Shown: positions 1 through 19,694 of the stretch, in pieces
Position numbering within the stretch: position 1 is the stretch's first letter
Layout of the letters: every line of letters starts with the position of its first letter
NCBI RefSeq assembly: GCF_047511655.1
Contig: NC_133398.1
Span: 38,569,638-38,633,637, forward strand
DNA from: Castor canadensis
Lineage: Eukaryota > Chordata > Mammalia > Rodentia > Castoridae
Direction: 5' to 3'
DNA length: 64,000 bases
Notes under the pieces: generated by a model
Databases searched by the model: none
What the model was told of the DNA's origin: nothing
What the model saw: the letters and a program-made list of their open reading frames with translations, nothing else
Position numbers and translations under genes: made by a program

Positions 1-200
1 CTGTGGTTTGAACACAGGGTTTGCACTTGCAACGCAGGTGCACTAGCACCTAAGTCACACCTGTACTCCATTTTGCTCTGGTGATTTTGGAGATGGGGGG
101 CTCTCACAAATTAATTGCCCAGGCTTGCCTTGAACCACAATCCTCCTGATCTCAACCACCCAAGTAGCTAGGGTTATAGGAGTGAGCCACCAGCACCCAG
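1..200 (-). repeat. B1-ID composite SINE
   Basis: Read on the minus strand, a B1-like head is followed by an ID-like tail. The element runs into the window edge, so its 3' end is not seen. Confidence 0.75.
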
Positions 201-277
201 CTTTCTTCAAATATTTTTGTCCCAATGCCTTTCTCTTCTGTTTCTAGAATGCCAATTACATATATATGTTTGGATTT

Positions 278-498
278 TTTTTTTTTTACTGTACTGGAGT
301 TTGAACTCAGAGCCTCATGCTTGCTAGGCAGGCACTCTACCACTTGAAACACTCCACCAGTCATTTTTTTTTGTGTGTGTTGGGTATTTTTGAGATAGGA
401 TCTCACTTTTTGCCTGAGCTGGCCTCAAACCACGATTTTCTTGATCTCTGTCTCCCAATTAGCTAGAATTACCGGTGAGAGCCACCAGCACCTGGCCT
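278..498 (-). repeat. B1-ID composite SINE
   Basis: The reversed A-tail appears as a T run. It is followed by the ID-like part (TTTGAACTCAGAGCC, B-box reversed) and then the B1-like part ending in GCCACCAGCACC. Confidence 0.8.
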
Positions 499-860
499 AT
501 GTTAGACTTTTTGATATTGTGTCACAACTCTTGGATGCTCTGTTCTGTTTTGGTTTTGTTTCTGTTTCTATTTTCTCACTTTTATCTTTGTTTTTCAGTT
601 TGGATAATTTCTACTGAACTATCTTCAGGTTCACTGATTCTTTCCTCCTCTGTGTCAAGACTATTGATGAGCCTAACCAAAAAAAAAAAAAAAAAAACCT
701 TTTATTTCTGTTACCATGTTTTCTATTTCCAGAATTTCTATTTTATGTTTTCTAGTTCCAGAATTTCCATTTGATTCCAACTCTGATCAGGAAGGCTGCC
801 TCACAGTAATATTTGCTGAAAGATAGATAGCTATTGTAAAGTATTAAAGACTGAGTTAAA

Positions 861-1024
861 GCCACATGTGGTGGTACACACTTATAATTGCAGCAGTACA
901 TAGTAAGACCATGTCTTAAAAAAAACTGGATGCTGGGGATGTAGCTCAGTAGTAGAGCTGCTTGCCTAATATGCCCAAGACTCTGGGTTCAATCTCTTGA
1001 ACTCCAAAAAGAAGAAAAAAAAAA
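861..1024 (+). repeat. B1 fragment plus classical ID SINE
   Basis: A short B1-like remnant is followed by a tRNA-like ID unit (GATGTAGCTCAGTAGTAGAG, then GGGTTCAAT) and an A-rich tail. This ID version resembles the general rodent ID rather than the local derivative. Confidence 0.7.
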
Positions 1025-1067
1025 GACTGAGTTAAGTAGCGATGTTTGTTTTTGGTTGGGGAAGATG

Positions 1068-1182
1068 TTTTGGCTTTGTTTCTTGAGACAGGTTCTCTCT
1101 GTGTAGTTCAGATAGGCCAAAAGTCAGTATCCTGCTATCTCAGCCTCTTGAGTGAGCCCAGGTGTGTACCACCACTCTCCAC
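1068..1182 (-). repeat. B1-type SINE
   Basis: A single 7SL-derived unit, reversed (TTGAGACAGGTTCTC ... CAGCCTCTTGAGTG), with no ID part attached. Confidence 0.7.
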
Positions 1183-1189
1183 TTTAATC

Positions 1190-1740
1190 TTCTCTTTGAA
1201 ACTAGATTTTTTTTCAGTCTTTATTATTATTTTATTTTTTCCATTAAGTTTTTAGGGTATTTCATTGTACAGGGGGGATTCATTGTGACAATTCCACATA
1301 GATTGATGTGGTACATTGATTAGATCCCACTATCTCTTCCCCTCAAGAGGTTTCTTTGTTCTATTTCATATAGGTATATGAAGTCCACCTACCATATACC
1401 CTCATCTTAATCTCCTCCATTCACCCTCCCCCTTCCACAAGTACACCCCACACACATACATACACACTGTACCTATTTTACAGTCCTATCTGTTCAAAAG
1501 TGTTTCTCAATGTATCTCCACCGTGAGTATACTTTACTTTGGTCTGTTCAATCCCTCCCATTACTCTCCCTTAACCCTTTACCTCCTACCCCCATTTTTT
1601 AACAGCTTTTAACACATATCCTTATTTCCTCTACCTTTACAGATGTTGTTTTACGATATTGTTGATGCTCTATCATTCTCTGTTCCTTTCCCTCCTTCCC
1701 TGAGTTTCATAGAGTAGTTCCACTATTACAAATATGTAGA
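1190..1740 (-). repeat. Pyrimidine-rich repeat, possibly an L1 3' end
   Basis: T- and C-rich sequence with short CA runs and no coding frame. The composition fits a reversed L1 3' UTR, but no diagnostic L1 motif was recognised, so the family is uncertain. Confidence 0.3.
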
Positions 1741-1756
1741 ACTAGATTTTTAAGTT

Positions 1757-1760
<4 letters not shown>

Positions 1761-1816
<56 letters not shown>
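1761..1816 (+). repeat. (TTTC)n microsatellite
   Basis: About 14 near-perfect TTTC units lie exactly where the A-tail of the next SINE should be. The array therefore looks like an expanded tail of that element. Confidence 0.95.
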
Positions 1817-1970
1817 TTTGTGGTACTGAGCCACTCCAACAGCCCTTTTTTGTGAAGGGTTTTCCCAGATAGAGTTTCACAAAATATTTGCCTATGCTGG
1901 CTTTGAACCATGATCCTCCTGATTCTGCCTCCTGAGTAGGATTATAGGCATGAGCCACCAACAACCAGCA
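1817..1970 (-). repeat. B1-ID composite SINE with target duplication
   Basis: Reversed element bounded by a 17-bp direct repeat (AGATTTTTAAGTTTCTT at 1744-1760 and 1971-1987). The microsatellite lies between the left repeat copy and the SINE body. Confidence 0.85.
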
Positions 1971-1987
1971 AGATTTTTAAGTTTCTT

Positions 1988-9663
<7,676 letters not shown>

Positions 9664-9985
9664 AAAGAGTTTCTGGGCCCCCCAGGCTCTGCATCCCTTG
9701 AAGAGCACTGCTATTGTCATTTCCAGTAACAAACAGGTGGGGCAGAGCGCCACCAGAAATATACTCTAGACCTCTAAAGAGTTGTCTGTCTGCTCCTTGC
9801 ATCTGCTGTACTTTGTTAAGGGAAGGAATGAAGGAAGCCAGTAAGTCTACCCCATCTAGGGTTGGAGCTCTAACTCACATTTCAGATGGGTCAGAATTAC
9901 ACTATTCCTAGTCCACCCTGGATTGTTTGTAAAGGGACTAGTACAGGATGGAAGTCCCTTATGTAAAATACAATACAGGTAAAAG
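9664..9985 (+). other. 3' flank / UTR of SPATA31F1
   Basis: Unique sequence after the stop codon. I see no AATAAA up to the next SINE. The nearest weak variant is AATACA at 9967-9972, so the polyadenylation site is unresolved. Confidence 0.5.
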
Positions 9986-9988
9986 TCA

Positions 9989-10082
9989 GGGGCTCTTGGA
10001 GTGACTCAAGTGGTAGAGTGCCTGCATAGCAAGTGTAAATCTATAAGTTCAAGCCCCAGTACTTCGAATCAAAAAAAAAAGA
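9989..10082 (+). repeat. ID-type (tRNA-derived) SINE
   Basis: A-box-like 'GACTCAAGTGGTAGAGTGCC', B-box-like 'AGTTCAAGCCCC' and an A-tail. This is a single ID unit without a B1 head. Confidence 0.85.
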
Positions 10083-11390
10083 CTTTTTTAAAGAATGGCA
10101 AAGGTCAGGCTTAAATTCCAAACATCCACTCCCACCAAATTTTGCATCTCTCATATCCACTGGGAAACTTTAGGGAAAATTCTGAGATATGTCTAGATTT
10201 CATTACAAAGGCCTGAGGGTGGATTGAAGACGAGATAAGGGAAATTAATTGCCTTATCGCTGCAAACCACCCACAAAAAGACTTTATGTCAGTCTTGACA
10301 TTAATCCCATCATTACCAGTGTTACCATGTTCTGTTTATTATAAATTTTCCAAATCATTAACCCCAATCAATCCAGAGGCAACAAGTACTTATTTTTATC
10401 TACCACTATATGGTGCTTTCTTTCCACAAAGTTTATAAAAAATGTAATTAGCTCTGGTCCAAGTGACATTTTCCAACTGCTACCTAGCCCTGCTGCTGGA
10501 AATTGTGAAAATTTGTCCCAGGAACCAATTCCTCCTCCTTTTGGCTGGTATCTGTAATGGCTTAATAGATCCTTCATTTCAGAGATCCCTTGGCCCATAG
10601 AGTTTTGGTTCACATCCAAAGTCTAAACAAAGCATTACATCAGTGTGATGAATGCTGTGAGGTATGGGGGTCCTTACACAGAAGGAAGTATCATGAGGGA
10701 AGGGTGTGGGACAAGGAGATAAGAGAAGGGGAATCCTCAACTCAGGTCCTCAATTGCCCACCCAATCAAGGCCCTTTAATTCAATGATTAAAAGAATTTC
10801 AAAGAGATTCATGGGCATGATTCACAAGGTAAGGGAGAAGTAAAAAGGACAAAAGGAAACACCCTCTGACATGCACAGGGTGGGCGCTAAGAGGCTCAAT
10901 AGGTGGTTCTCTTCCCAGAGTATATGACCTAACCTAAATGGGGTGGGGGGAGGGGAGGTCCAGTTTAAACTTTAGGGAAAGTGGTGACTTGAAAATCTTC
11001 AACCATTTGCTAAGTTCCTGTTTTGATGTCATCACTCAAACATGAAGACAATGGGTCTAGGGTGGCTTTATAATCAAAGCGTCTTGATTATATGGGTGTC
11101 TTCTTGTGACCTTGAGCATTCCTTTCTGGTGAAAGAATCACTGAACCAGGACTCATCTAAGGAAATTGCAACTTTTGTAGCACCTAAGGAAGAGGAGAGT
11201 GATGGAAGGAATGCATACATGTACTTTCTTAAAAAGATTAACTTTTGCTACTCTAGTGATTTCTTTTAGTCTTAGTTCCTGATATTTTCAGATTTCCTGT
11301 GATATTTTCACATAGTACTATCTATCCTGCCTCAGAAGTACTCAGCTAATGAGGAGGTCCCCAGAAGTGTTACAATGAAAATGACCTTAA
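10083..11390. other. Unique intergenic sequence
   Basis: No repeat, RNA gene or convincing coding frame is recognised. A G-rich stretch lies near 10940-10960. Confidence 0.5.
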
Positions 11391-11394
11391 GAAA

Positions 11395-11500
11395 TATCTT
11401 ACACTCAACAAATACTGAGTATTTAACTATGTGTCAAGTAGTATACTAAATGATAACAAGACACAGGCCTTGCCACAAGAGAGCATATGATCTCATGAAG
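11395..11500 (-). repeat. L2 LINE 3' end fragment
   Basis: The order 'caacaaatactgagtattt', 'tatgtgtcaagtagtatac' and 'gccttgccacaagagagc' is that of a reversed L2 3' end. Confidence 0.55.
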
Positions 11501-11577
11501 TGAACAATGTCACATGCCCAAATATCTAACCATCATATACATTTGGAAGTCCAATATTTATCTCAAACTATATAAAA

Positions 11578-11774
11578 ACAGCTGATCCTTATCTCAAACT
11601 AGCAAAAATGCTATGTCTTATTATTGCTTATGTCTTCAACAAAATTGGAAAAGAGAGCAGAACAGGTTCTGCCTGGAAGTGTGTGGGGTGGGAGTAGGGG
11701 AGGGGGCGTGGGGCAGGGGAGAGAAATGGCTCAATGTATGCACATATCAATAAATGAATAAATAAAAATGAAAA
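11578..11774 (+). mobile_element. L1 3' UTR, truncated copy
   Basis: It shares the 'ttattattgcttatgtct' stretch, the G-rich tract and the 'tgtatgcacatat' end with the L1 ends at 54425-54688 and 56222-57660. It is more diverged, so it is older. The A-rich tail is followed directly by an ID SINE. Confidence 0.75.
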
Positions 11775-11775
11775 A

Positions 11776-11866
11776 GCTGGCAGAGGGGCTCAAGTGGTAG
11801 CGTGCCTGCCTAGCAAGTGTGAGGCCCTGAGTTCCAGCCCCAGTACCAAAAAAAAAAAAAAAAAAA
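11776..11866 (+). repeat. ID-type SINE
   Basis: A near-consensus local ID unit (CTCAAGTGGTAGCGTGCC) with a 19-base A-tail, inserted at the A-rich end of the L1 copy before it. Confidence 0.88.
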
Positions 11867-12398
11867 AGTTACAAACTATATAAAACTGAACTCTGAATCC
11901 CTGCCCCCAACACCCATTCACCCATACCAAACCTTCAATCATAGTATTTCTCACATCATTTAATGGCAACTCCATCTTCACAGTTGTTCAGACTGATGCA
12001 TCCTTGATTTTTTTATACCAATAGTCCACATCCAATCCCTCAGCCAATCCTGTTGTCTCTACCTTCAAATATGCACCCATATGCATCAAGACTATGACCA
12101 CTTTTACCTCCTCCTACTGTTATCATTACTGTGAGAACATCATAGCTAATCTCTGTTTTATTCTGAGACCATACTCTCAACAGTCTATCCTCAACACAGA
12201 AACATGATGGCCTTTGAGAGAGTTCTAGCTACATATAATGGAAGATAGGTAGGTAGATACAGAGATAGATAGATATAGAGATAGAAAGGTGTATATAAAA
12301 CCATGATACCAGATAAAATCACAAAGGGATTGAGTGTAAATGAAGAAAATGAAAGATCTAGGATTGGGCTCTGATAGGCTTCTATTTTGAGAAATTGA
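11867..12398. other. Unique sequence with a GATA-rich patch
   Basis: An imperfect (GATA)n patch lies at about 12243-12290. Otherwise nothing is recognised. Confidence 0.5.
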
Positions 12399-12611
12399 GC
12401 CAGGTACTGGTGGCTCACGCCTGTAATCCTAGCTACTCGGGAGGCAGAGATCAGGAGGATCCTGGTTCGAAGCCAGTCCTAGCAAATAGGCAAATAGTTC
12501 ACAAGACCCTATCTGGAAAAACCCTTCACGAAAACAGGGCTGGTGGAGTCGCTCAAGGTATAGGCCATGAGTTCAAGTGCCAGTACCACAAAAAAAAAAA
12601 GAAAAAAGAAA
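12399..12611 (+). repeat. B1-ID composite SINE
   Basis: Well-preserved two-unit element. The ID part lacks the stretch between its two promoter boxes (CTCAAGGTATAGGCCATGAG), which is the short-ID subtype. Confidence 0.88.
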
Positions 12612-12614
12612 TTG

Positions 12615-12712
12615 AAGGGGTAAGGGGTAGTACAGTGGTAGAACAGTTGCCTAGAATGTAAGAGGTCCTAGGTTCAATCACTAGCACCAAAACAAAAAAA
12701 AATTAGAAAATA
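12615..12712 (+). repeat. ID-type SINE
   Basis: A tRNA-like unit with 'TACAGTGGTAGAACAGTTGCC' boxes and 'GGTTCAATCACTAGCACC', placed directly after the previous element's A-tail. Confidence 0.75.
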
Positions 12713-12906
12713 TAGGAGGAATCAGCAGTCAATGAAATAATGGAAAAACCAGAAGAGTGTGGTATACTGGAAGCCAAAAGAGAAAAAAATTTCAAAGTGA
12801 TCAATCACATGAAAACTTTTCAACTAGCCGGAGTAAGATGAGAACAATCAGATTTAGTCACAAAGATATTATGTCCTCAAGAGAGGAGGGAGGCTGAGAA
12901 TGGAGA

Positions 12907-13045
12907 GCTGGGCGTGGTGCACACACCTATAGTCCCACCACTCAGGAGGCTGAGCCAGGAGGATCCCAAATCTTGAGCCAGCCTGGGCTACAGAGCAAGA
13001 GCCTGTCTCAAAAAAACAAAAACAAAAAGAGAGAGAGAAAGAGAA
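12907..13045 (+). repeat. B1-type SINE
   Basis: A complete B1 unit from GCTGGGCGTGGTGC to CCTGTCTC with an A-rich, then GA-rich tail. Confidence 0.85.
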
Positions 13046-13109
13046 TAGGAGAGGAGAAGAGCAATTAGTGATAGCAAGTGTAATCACCTCTTTCAAGGAG
13101 TTTTGGTCA

Positions 13110-13155
13110 AACATGCACAAGGCCTAGGATTTAATCCCCAGCACTACACAAAAAC
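13110..13155 (+). repeat. ID SINE 3' remnant
   Basis: Only the B-box half remains (AGGATTTAATCCCCAGCAC plus an A-run). Confidence 0.5.
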
Positions 13156-15219
13156 GTACAGAAATATGAGACAATGCCACTAAGAGGGTGTTTTCAAAAT
13201 GTATGGACATATAGATGTTGAAAACTTATGGAAAAGATGCAGTTGAGAGGGATAAATGAAGGACAAAAAGGGAAGAACTGCTGAAACAACATTGTGGTGT
13301 AGGAGTGAAGGAATGGGAGCAAGTCCTCAGTGAGCATGCCAGTGTTGGCTTTGCACTGGTAAGTGAAGACAATAGTGTTAATAAGAGTGCTTTGTGGGTA
13401 AGAAGAACTCTTTCTCTCAAATTAGATTGTGGGCTAAAATCCAGAGAGGTGAATGAAAATCTAGGGAAGGCCCATGATTCCCCCCACAGGGATGAAGAGC
13501 CAAAGTGAAAAAAATGGGAGGTAGAGAGGGATTCTGGAAGTTATAATGGAAAATTTCTGTTAGGACCTAAGGGGTTGGTGGCAGTATGAGCAGAGATGGG
13601 CATGAAAAGGTAGTTGAAGTTGCTGATCATGTATACTAAAGCATGGGTTCTTGGAACATTGGAGCAGCAGGAAAGATCCCAGGGAAAGTTCTAAATGTAT
13701 GAAGCCTGAAGAAGAACATGGGGCTGGAAACATAGTAACAAGACAGGAGTGGCATCCAAATGCTAAGCAAGGGACTGGGGGATTGAGTGCAGGAGGAGAG
13801 ACCTGGAAACAGGAAGACAAAGAGGGTGCCCAGAGTAGGTAGGTGGACCCAACTGACCACCCTAATATTCTTCAGAAGGTGGCACCTCTGCTGTTTGATT
13901 CCAACCTACCACGGAGGAGCCAAGGGCTGGAGTAAGAGTAGAAATTGCTGGGTTTCCTTATGATGTGGTATGAGGGACAAGAGGTGCCCTTTGTTCAAAG
14001 GAAAACTAGGATCAGTCACCATCCCATCAAACTATGAGGAAGTAGTGGCAGGACTTCCTTCCTCTGATAGGATCTACTTTTTAGCATTATGTGTCCCCTT
14101 TTACAAAAATGTAGGAAGCCCAGACAGCAAGTAGTATGGACGTGTTGATCCTGTGAATGGTGATTCTGTGTATGAAGAATGGGAGGCCCAGCCCCTAATT
14201 GGTCCCCAGGGCAGAAACACACAAAACCCAGGCCTGCTGAGCCAACATTCTCCAGGTGTTTTCCTGAAGCATCCCAAAGATCAAAGGAGGTCTTGTGACA
14301 GGCACATCCTTTCTGCCTAGTGGGAGTGGGGAAGAGAATCATAGAGCTGGGAGACTAGAGGGAGCTTCAGAATGAAGGGAACTGACTAGGAAAAGTCACA
14401 GTGGCCTCAGGTGGGAAGCAGGGTTAGCGTGCACACATCCTGCTTTAGGGTGGAACAAGCCCTTCCCATGCCCCCCACAGGCTCCTACCTGTCACAGGCC
14501 AACCTGGGCTCATGCTGCTGACCAAAGCACCCTGACAAAGAGCTGGGGACAGACAGATGAGCTGGAACTGAGACTTAGGATTCTGAGTTCTTGGTAGAAT
14601 CAAGAACAAGGGAAAGACAGGATCAAGGATGTTGATACAGGATGCTGATGGAGAATGAAGTCTTCTTATCCCATCCCATAATCATAGACAATCCCACCCT
14701 TCACCTTTCCCTAAGCTCAAGAGAAGAAAATCTAAAGAAGCAAAACTTCATGAGGGCACACTTTCAAGAATTTGCAACTCCAGATTTAGGGTAGATGCCG
14801 GGAATATATCAAGCTTGCTAGGGAATGCTGGGGTTCACCTCTAACTCATTGTGTCATGGTGAATGGTCCTGACCCTTTGACCCTCTAAAGGAGCACTTCA
14901 GAATTGTCTGCAAGCAATATCTGGCAACTGAACATGAACAGACAGTGAAGAACAGCCTCTCCACAACATCACTTCTGTTAAATGCTGGGTCATAGAGGTC
15001 AGAAACCATGGCCACTTCAGTTTTGTACCTGCTCCCTGAAGCCCAGGCAGTGAGGGCAAAGAACACAGATGAGCACAGGAGTAAACCACATGGAGATGCT
15101 GCTCCCTGCACCATGGGAGGTGGTGGGGCCTCTGCTCCTTTACCAGCCCACCAAGGCCTAATGCTCCACCAGCACTCTAGAGCCCATAGCCTAGACCAGA
15201 CAAGCATAGAAGGAAAGTT
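13156..15219. other. Unique intergenic sequence
   Basis: Several short frames exist on both strands, but none shows a known domain, a plausible exon structure or similarity to SPATA31 or chemokine genes. Confidence 0.5.
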
Positions 15220-15234
15220 AAGAATGGTTCCTGG

Positions 15235-15323
15235 GCTGGCAGAGTGGCTCAAGTGGTAAAGAGCTTGCCTAGCAAGCATGAGGCCTTGAGTTCAAACCCT
15301 AGTACCACAAAAAAGAAAAAAAA
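15235..15323 (+). repeat. ID-type SINE with target duplication
   Basis: A single ID unit flanked by the 10-bp repeat AAGAATGGTT (15220-15229 and 15324-15333). Confidence 0.85.
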
Positions 15324-15362
15324 AAGAATGGTTTCTGTGTCCACCTCAAGAAGGAAGAAGGG

Positions 15363-15485
15363 GTTGGATATGGTGGTGCACATCTGTAATCCCAGCAAGC
15401 AGGAGGCTGAGGAAGGAGGATATTAAGCTTGAAGCACGCCTGGGCTACATAGCAAGACGCTGTCTCAAAAAAGAAAAAACAAAGA
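15363..15485 (+). repeat. B1-type SINE
   Basis: A B1 unit from 'GGATATGGTGGTGCACATC' to 'GCTGTCTC' plus an A-rich tail, lying shortly after the preceding ID element. Confidence 0.82.
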
Positions 15486-16640
15486 ACAATAAGTGAGAAA
15501 GAGAGGAAATACAGCCTTGACTTTTGTGGGGATATGAGAAGCAAGTGTAATGCAGACCTGTAAGGTGCGGGGACACTAAGAAACAGCCCCACCAGGTCTG
15601 ACTGAGCTTGCAAAGGACCACCCATTCCCATGCCCAGAGATAGTGAGGCCACGACCCTGAGCCTTGGTTGGATGAGAGCATGGGGAGAGAAAGGGGGCCT
15701 GGGAAGGGGCCAGAGACAGATCGCATTTCCAGAAGGAGGGGTGTGGGTTGCCAACTGCCCCCATTCCTGCCTTGTCCCTCTCCTCCACCACTTCTTCTCT
15801 CGGCTCCCAGCCAAAGGTGCACACTGGGGGATTTCCAGAGTGTATCACTTCCAAGGTCAGGCCCGCTCCACAGGCCAAACGGCCAGGACCCTGGGCAGGC
15901 AGCCTGACCCATGGGACTCCAGACATCGGGAAGGGAAGCCATTCTTTGCGGTAAATAGTGCTGGCAGCTGGGGTGTGCCGGGGAAAGGGGGAGGGCAAAG
16001 TGAAAGGCTGGAGCAGAATCACACACCACACAGATACTGATTTAGAGCATGCACAAATGTGTCTAGGAAACACAACTACGTAGATTCGTGAACACCCTGC
16101 ATCAGACTTGCTGGAGCGCACACAGGCACCAACATTGATGCAGACACAAAGGCAAGTCTGCACAGACCCACAGATACAAATGTCAAATTCATCCTTCAAA
16201 CCTTTCTCCTCCATTTCCTTCAGTAAGCCTCTAGGCCACTGCTGATGAGGCCTCTCTGTCTTCCTCTCAATTCTGGTTTGTAACTTCTGTCCTATTGTGT
16301 GTCCTTTAATAGGACAGACTTGTATTCACATATATCAGCCTGACCTCAACAACTTGGCTCTGTGCTGTTAAAGAACTGTCAAGTCAGGAAATGAGTCCAC
16401 TTCCCTATTCATTATCCCATCTTCACCTACACACCAAACACCATGAGGGTCCTCAGTTTACTGAGAGCTTCATGCCTGCAGGGCCTGACTCCCAGATTTT
16501 GACAAGGCAGACACAAGAGAAGGACAAACCAGACAGATACACCTAGTCTAGGTTACCCTCAGAGAACCATCAAGAACCATTCCCAGGAAGGAGTTCCCCC
16601 CAACACAAAACATGACCCCTGTGTAGCTCTACCTTAAGAA
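15486..16640. other. Unique sequence, unusually open on several frames
   Basis: Three overlapping minus-strand frames of 171-212 codons and a plus-strand frame of 136 codons cover 15.3-16.2 kb. None resembles a family I know and no splice pattern stands out. The openness may only reflect local base composition. Confidence 0.4.
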
Positions 16641-16643
16641 AAA

Positions 16644-16846
16644 TTTTTTTGTGGTACTGGGGTTTGAACTCAGGGCCTCATACTTGCTAAGCAGGCACTC
16701 TACCACTTGAACCACTCTGCCAGCCCTTGGGTATTTTTGAGATAGAGTCTTGCTTTTTTTGCCCTGGCTGACCTCAAACCACAATCCTCCTGATATCTGC
16801 CTTCCAAGTTGCTAGAATTACAGGTGTGATTACTGGCACCCAGCAA
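16644..16846 (-). repeat. B1-ID composite SINE
   Basis: Reversed ID part (GGGTTTGAACTCAGGGCC) followed by the reversed B1 part ending at CTGGCACCCAGC. Confidence 0.85.
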
Positions 16847-16878
16847 ACTTCTGCATAATGTGGAGTTACTTGAGGTTT

Positions 16879-16974
16879 TGTTGTTGTTGTTGTATTTGGT
16901 GGGACTGGGGTTTGAACCCAGGGCTTTGCACCTGCAAAGCAGGCACTCTACTGCTTGAGCTACACCTCCAATCC
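16879..16974 (-). repeat. ID-type SINE
   Basis: A single reversed ID unit. Its tail has become a (TTG)n run. Confidence 0.82.
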
Positions 16975-17419
16975 TCACATTTTAATGTTAACTGCAATGC
17001 CACTCCTACAACGTGACTCTAATCCCATTCCCAGAGTAAACTCTAAGTGGAACCCTTGGAACAAGCGTATCTCAGAAAGGTAATGTTGGTGGGTGGTGAC
17101 AAAATTTGTTTACATGGCCAAATACGTTTGTCCTAGAAAACTCTGATGCTCCCTATCCCCAGGATCTGAATGCCTACCTGCTCCGGTCTGATAACTGTGG
17201 GGACACTTGTTCTGCTGGAGTATAGCAGGTCCTCACCTGTACCAGACCAACAGCCTACAACATGCAGAAGCCTAGATCCCTCTCCAGACTGTCTTAGAAT
17301 TTTAAAACTAATCTGTAACATAAAATTTAACTCCTGGGCCAGTGTTCATCTCAATCCTAAACGTAAGCAGTACCCTACTAACCCAATTCCAAACTGAATT
17401 CCAGCCCCAGTTTATTTCA

Positions 17420-17617
17420 GATTTTTTTTTTTTTAAGTACTAGCATTTGAGTTCAGGGCCTACACCATGAGCCACTCCACCAGCCCTGTTTGGTGATGGA
17501 TTTTTTCAAGATAGGGTCTTGCGAACTATTTGCTCAGGCTGGCTTCGAACAGTGATTCTTCTGATCACTGCCTCCTGAGTAGCTAGGATTACAGGTGTGA
17601 GCCCTCAGTGCCCAGCC
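17420..17617 (-). repeat. B1-ID composite SINE
   Basis: Reversed short-ID subtype (GGGCCTACACCATGAGCCAC) joined to a B1 part ending CAGTGCCCAGC. Confidence 0.87.
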
Positions 17618-19360
17618 AAACCCTACATTAACGTCACTGGGATTGCATCTCTGCATTTACCATTGCCCAACTCCAATCTGTAACCTCATCAATGCTGCTC
17701 CAAGAATAAGCCTAACTCTAGCCCTAGCCCTGGCAGGCATACACTGGGTATGTTTCTACACTGGGCACATGCAGTTCACATATGTATGAAGGTTTGTGTC
17801 ACTTGCACTCTCAGAGACTCAGTGGTTTCTTCAGGAACAGCTGCTCTGTCCACAGGGCATCTTGTTCCTGGATGGTTCAACATTCTGCTGGGAACCCACG
17901 AGCACCAAAGCACCCAGGCCCTTTGACCCTTGTTGGATATAGAGGCCCATAGAACATGCCCCCCCACCAAATCCTGTTCCAGGACTAACCCAGCCCCTGA
18001 GCTCAAATTCCCGCCATACCCCTCCTGGCTCTTGTCTGCCAAGCTGGGAGCATCTGCGGTCCTGGAACCCCCAGCAGCAGGAGCACGCAAGTCTGCAACT
18101 TGGGGAATGCGGCCCTTCCAAAGTGGGGATTTCCAGATTCTTGCAACACCCACACCTAGAGTATTACCCCAGAACTGGCTCAGGTGCCTGTCCCAAACAG
18201 GTAGTGGACCTGCTGATACTGAGCTGAGGGAGCATCAATACACAGTTTTTCTCCCTATTCCAGGGTCTCAGTCTGGTGATGGGTTGTTAGTTCTGCATTT
18301 ATCATCAGGATAGAGCTGACACCAGCCACATGTACCTGTCCCATCCTTCATCATCCCCTGTTCCTTGGCCTCCCCAGAAGTCAAACAGTACCCATGTTCA
18401 CTCAGGAGCCAAAACCTTCACCCTAAAACTAGGACTCCTGGGTGGATACTCACATCTCAGATGTGCCACCATTGGAGACTTTGTGTTCCTTCCCACTGTC
18501 TACATGCAGCCTGGCCTGAGGACCCAAAGCCTTTGTTCTGGGATTCAAACTAGACTCCTGCATCCATCCAGGCTAGGGTTCAAGTGAGACTGTGGGCTGG
18601 GATGAGCCCAGGCAAGGTGAGGTCAGAGGAATGGCTAGTTGGACAGCATCAGAGGCCTAAGGGAAGGATAGCATCTCTGCTCATCATTTCAGTCCTGGGC
18701 ACTGTATTTACACCTGGGTTCATTCCCTTCCAGGCTGCCTCAGTGCCTCCTTCTCATGTCCTCAAGTCCATCTACAGACAAGGGAGGGGCAGAGATTTGT
18801 CATCTCTTTTGCTCTCAAGGTCAAATTCCTCTGCTCTAGCTTTGTCCAGCCAGGTTTCTGGCTCTAGCAAACCTCAATTGTTTCCCTCCTTTCCATCCAG
18901 GTCCATAATTTAGCTTCTTAGCCCCAGGAGCAAACAAGGAGGCCCCAAAATCTCCAGGGTGGAACCTCTCTTTGAGGCTCATGTTCCAAGGAAGGTACTT
19001 GAGTCTATGCTAGAAAAACCTTCCTAAATCTATGTAAGGTGGGCAATGATGGGACCTGAGGGGGCTGTGGACACCTTCTCAAGCAAAGCCCCTCTCTCCC
19101 ACAATGTCATACATAAGGAAAAGGGGAGTATCTTGGAAGAAAGGTGGGTCCTGGGACTTTAGGAGAGGGAGCAGCACAGCCCCCTTCTTACTTTCCATTA
19201 TCCCCTTTTTCCATACACTGTATCAGGCCAAAAAGTCTCCCTCCCTCCTCACTCTACCTTCCTTTTCCCCATATCACCTTTATCCCCTCCCACCAACTTT
19301 ATGCCCATCTGGAGTGTGAGAAGTGGAGAACTGACCCAGGTGGCTCTTTCAGCCCCACCA
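17618..19360. other. Unique intergenic sequence
   Basis: Moderately GC-rich, with scattered short frames. No exon, repeat or RNA gene is recognised. Confidence 0.5.
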
Positions 19361-19473
19361 ACCAAATACTTGGAATTACCTGGACAACTTGTTAAAAATA
19401 CAGAGTCTTTGGCTCTATTCTGAGATTTTATTTAAGAAGGTCTGGGGTATTCACTAATTCTGTACTGGGAGGA

Positions 19474-19678
19474 GATGCGGTTCTAGAGTTTGAGCTCAGG
19501 ATAGAGCTGACTAGGACAGTGTTTGCTAGGTGTGCACTCTACCACTTGAGTCACACCCCAACCATGTTTGCTTTAGTTTATTTTTTGGATAGGATCTCAT
19601 GTGTTTGCCCAGGCTGGCCTCAGACCATAATCCTCCTACTTGTATCTCCCACATAGCTGAGATTGCAGGTGTACACAA
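19474..19678 (-). repeat. B1-ID composite SINE inside MER5A
   Basis: The reversed ID part is diverged and carries an insertion. The B1 part reads 'GCCCAGGCTGGCCTCAGAC'. It is the older of the two insertions. Confidence 0.72.
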
Positions 19679-19694
19679 CCTAATTTGTATTTTT

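Noticed and set aside
11776-11866. tRNA genes
   Set aside because: A- and B-box-like sequences occur dozens of times, but each has the ID SINE body and A-tail and no full cloverleaf.
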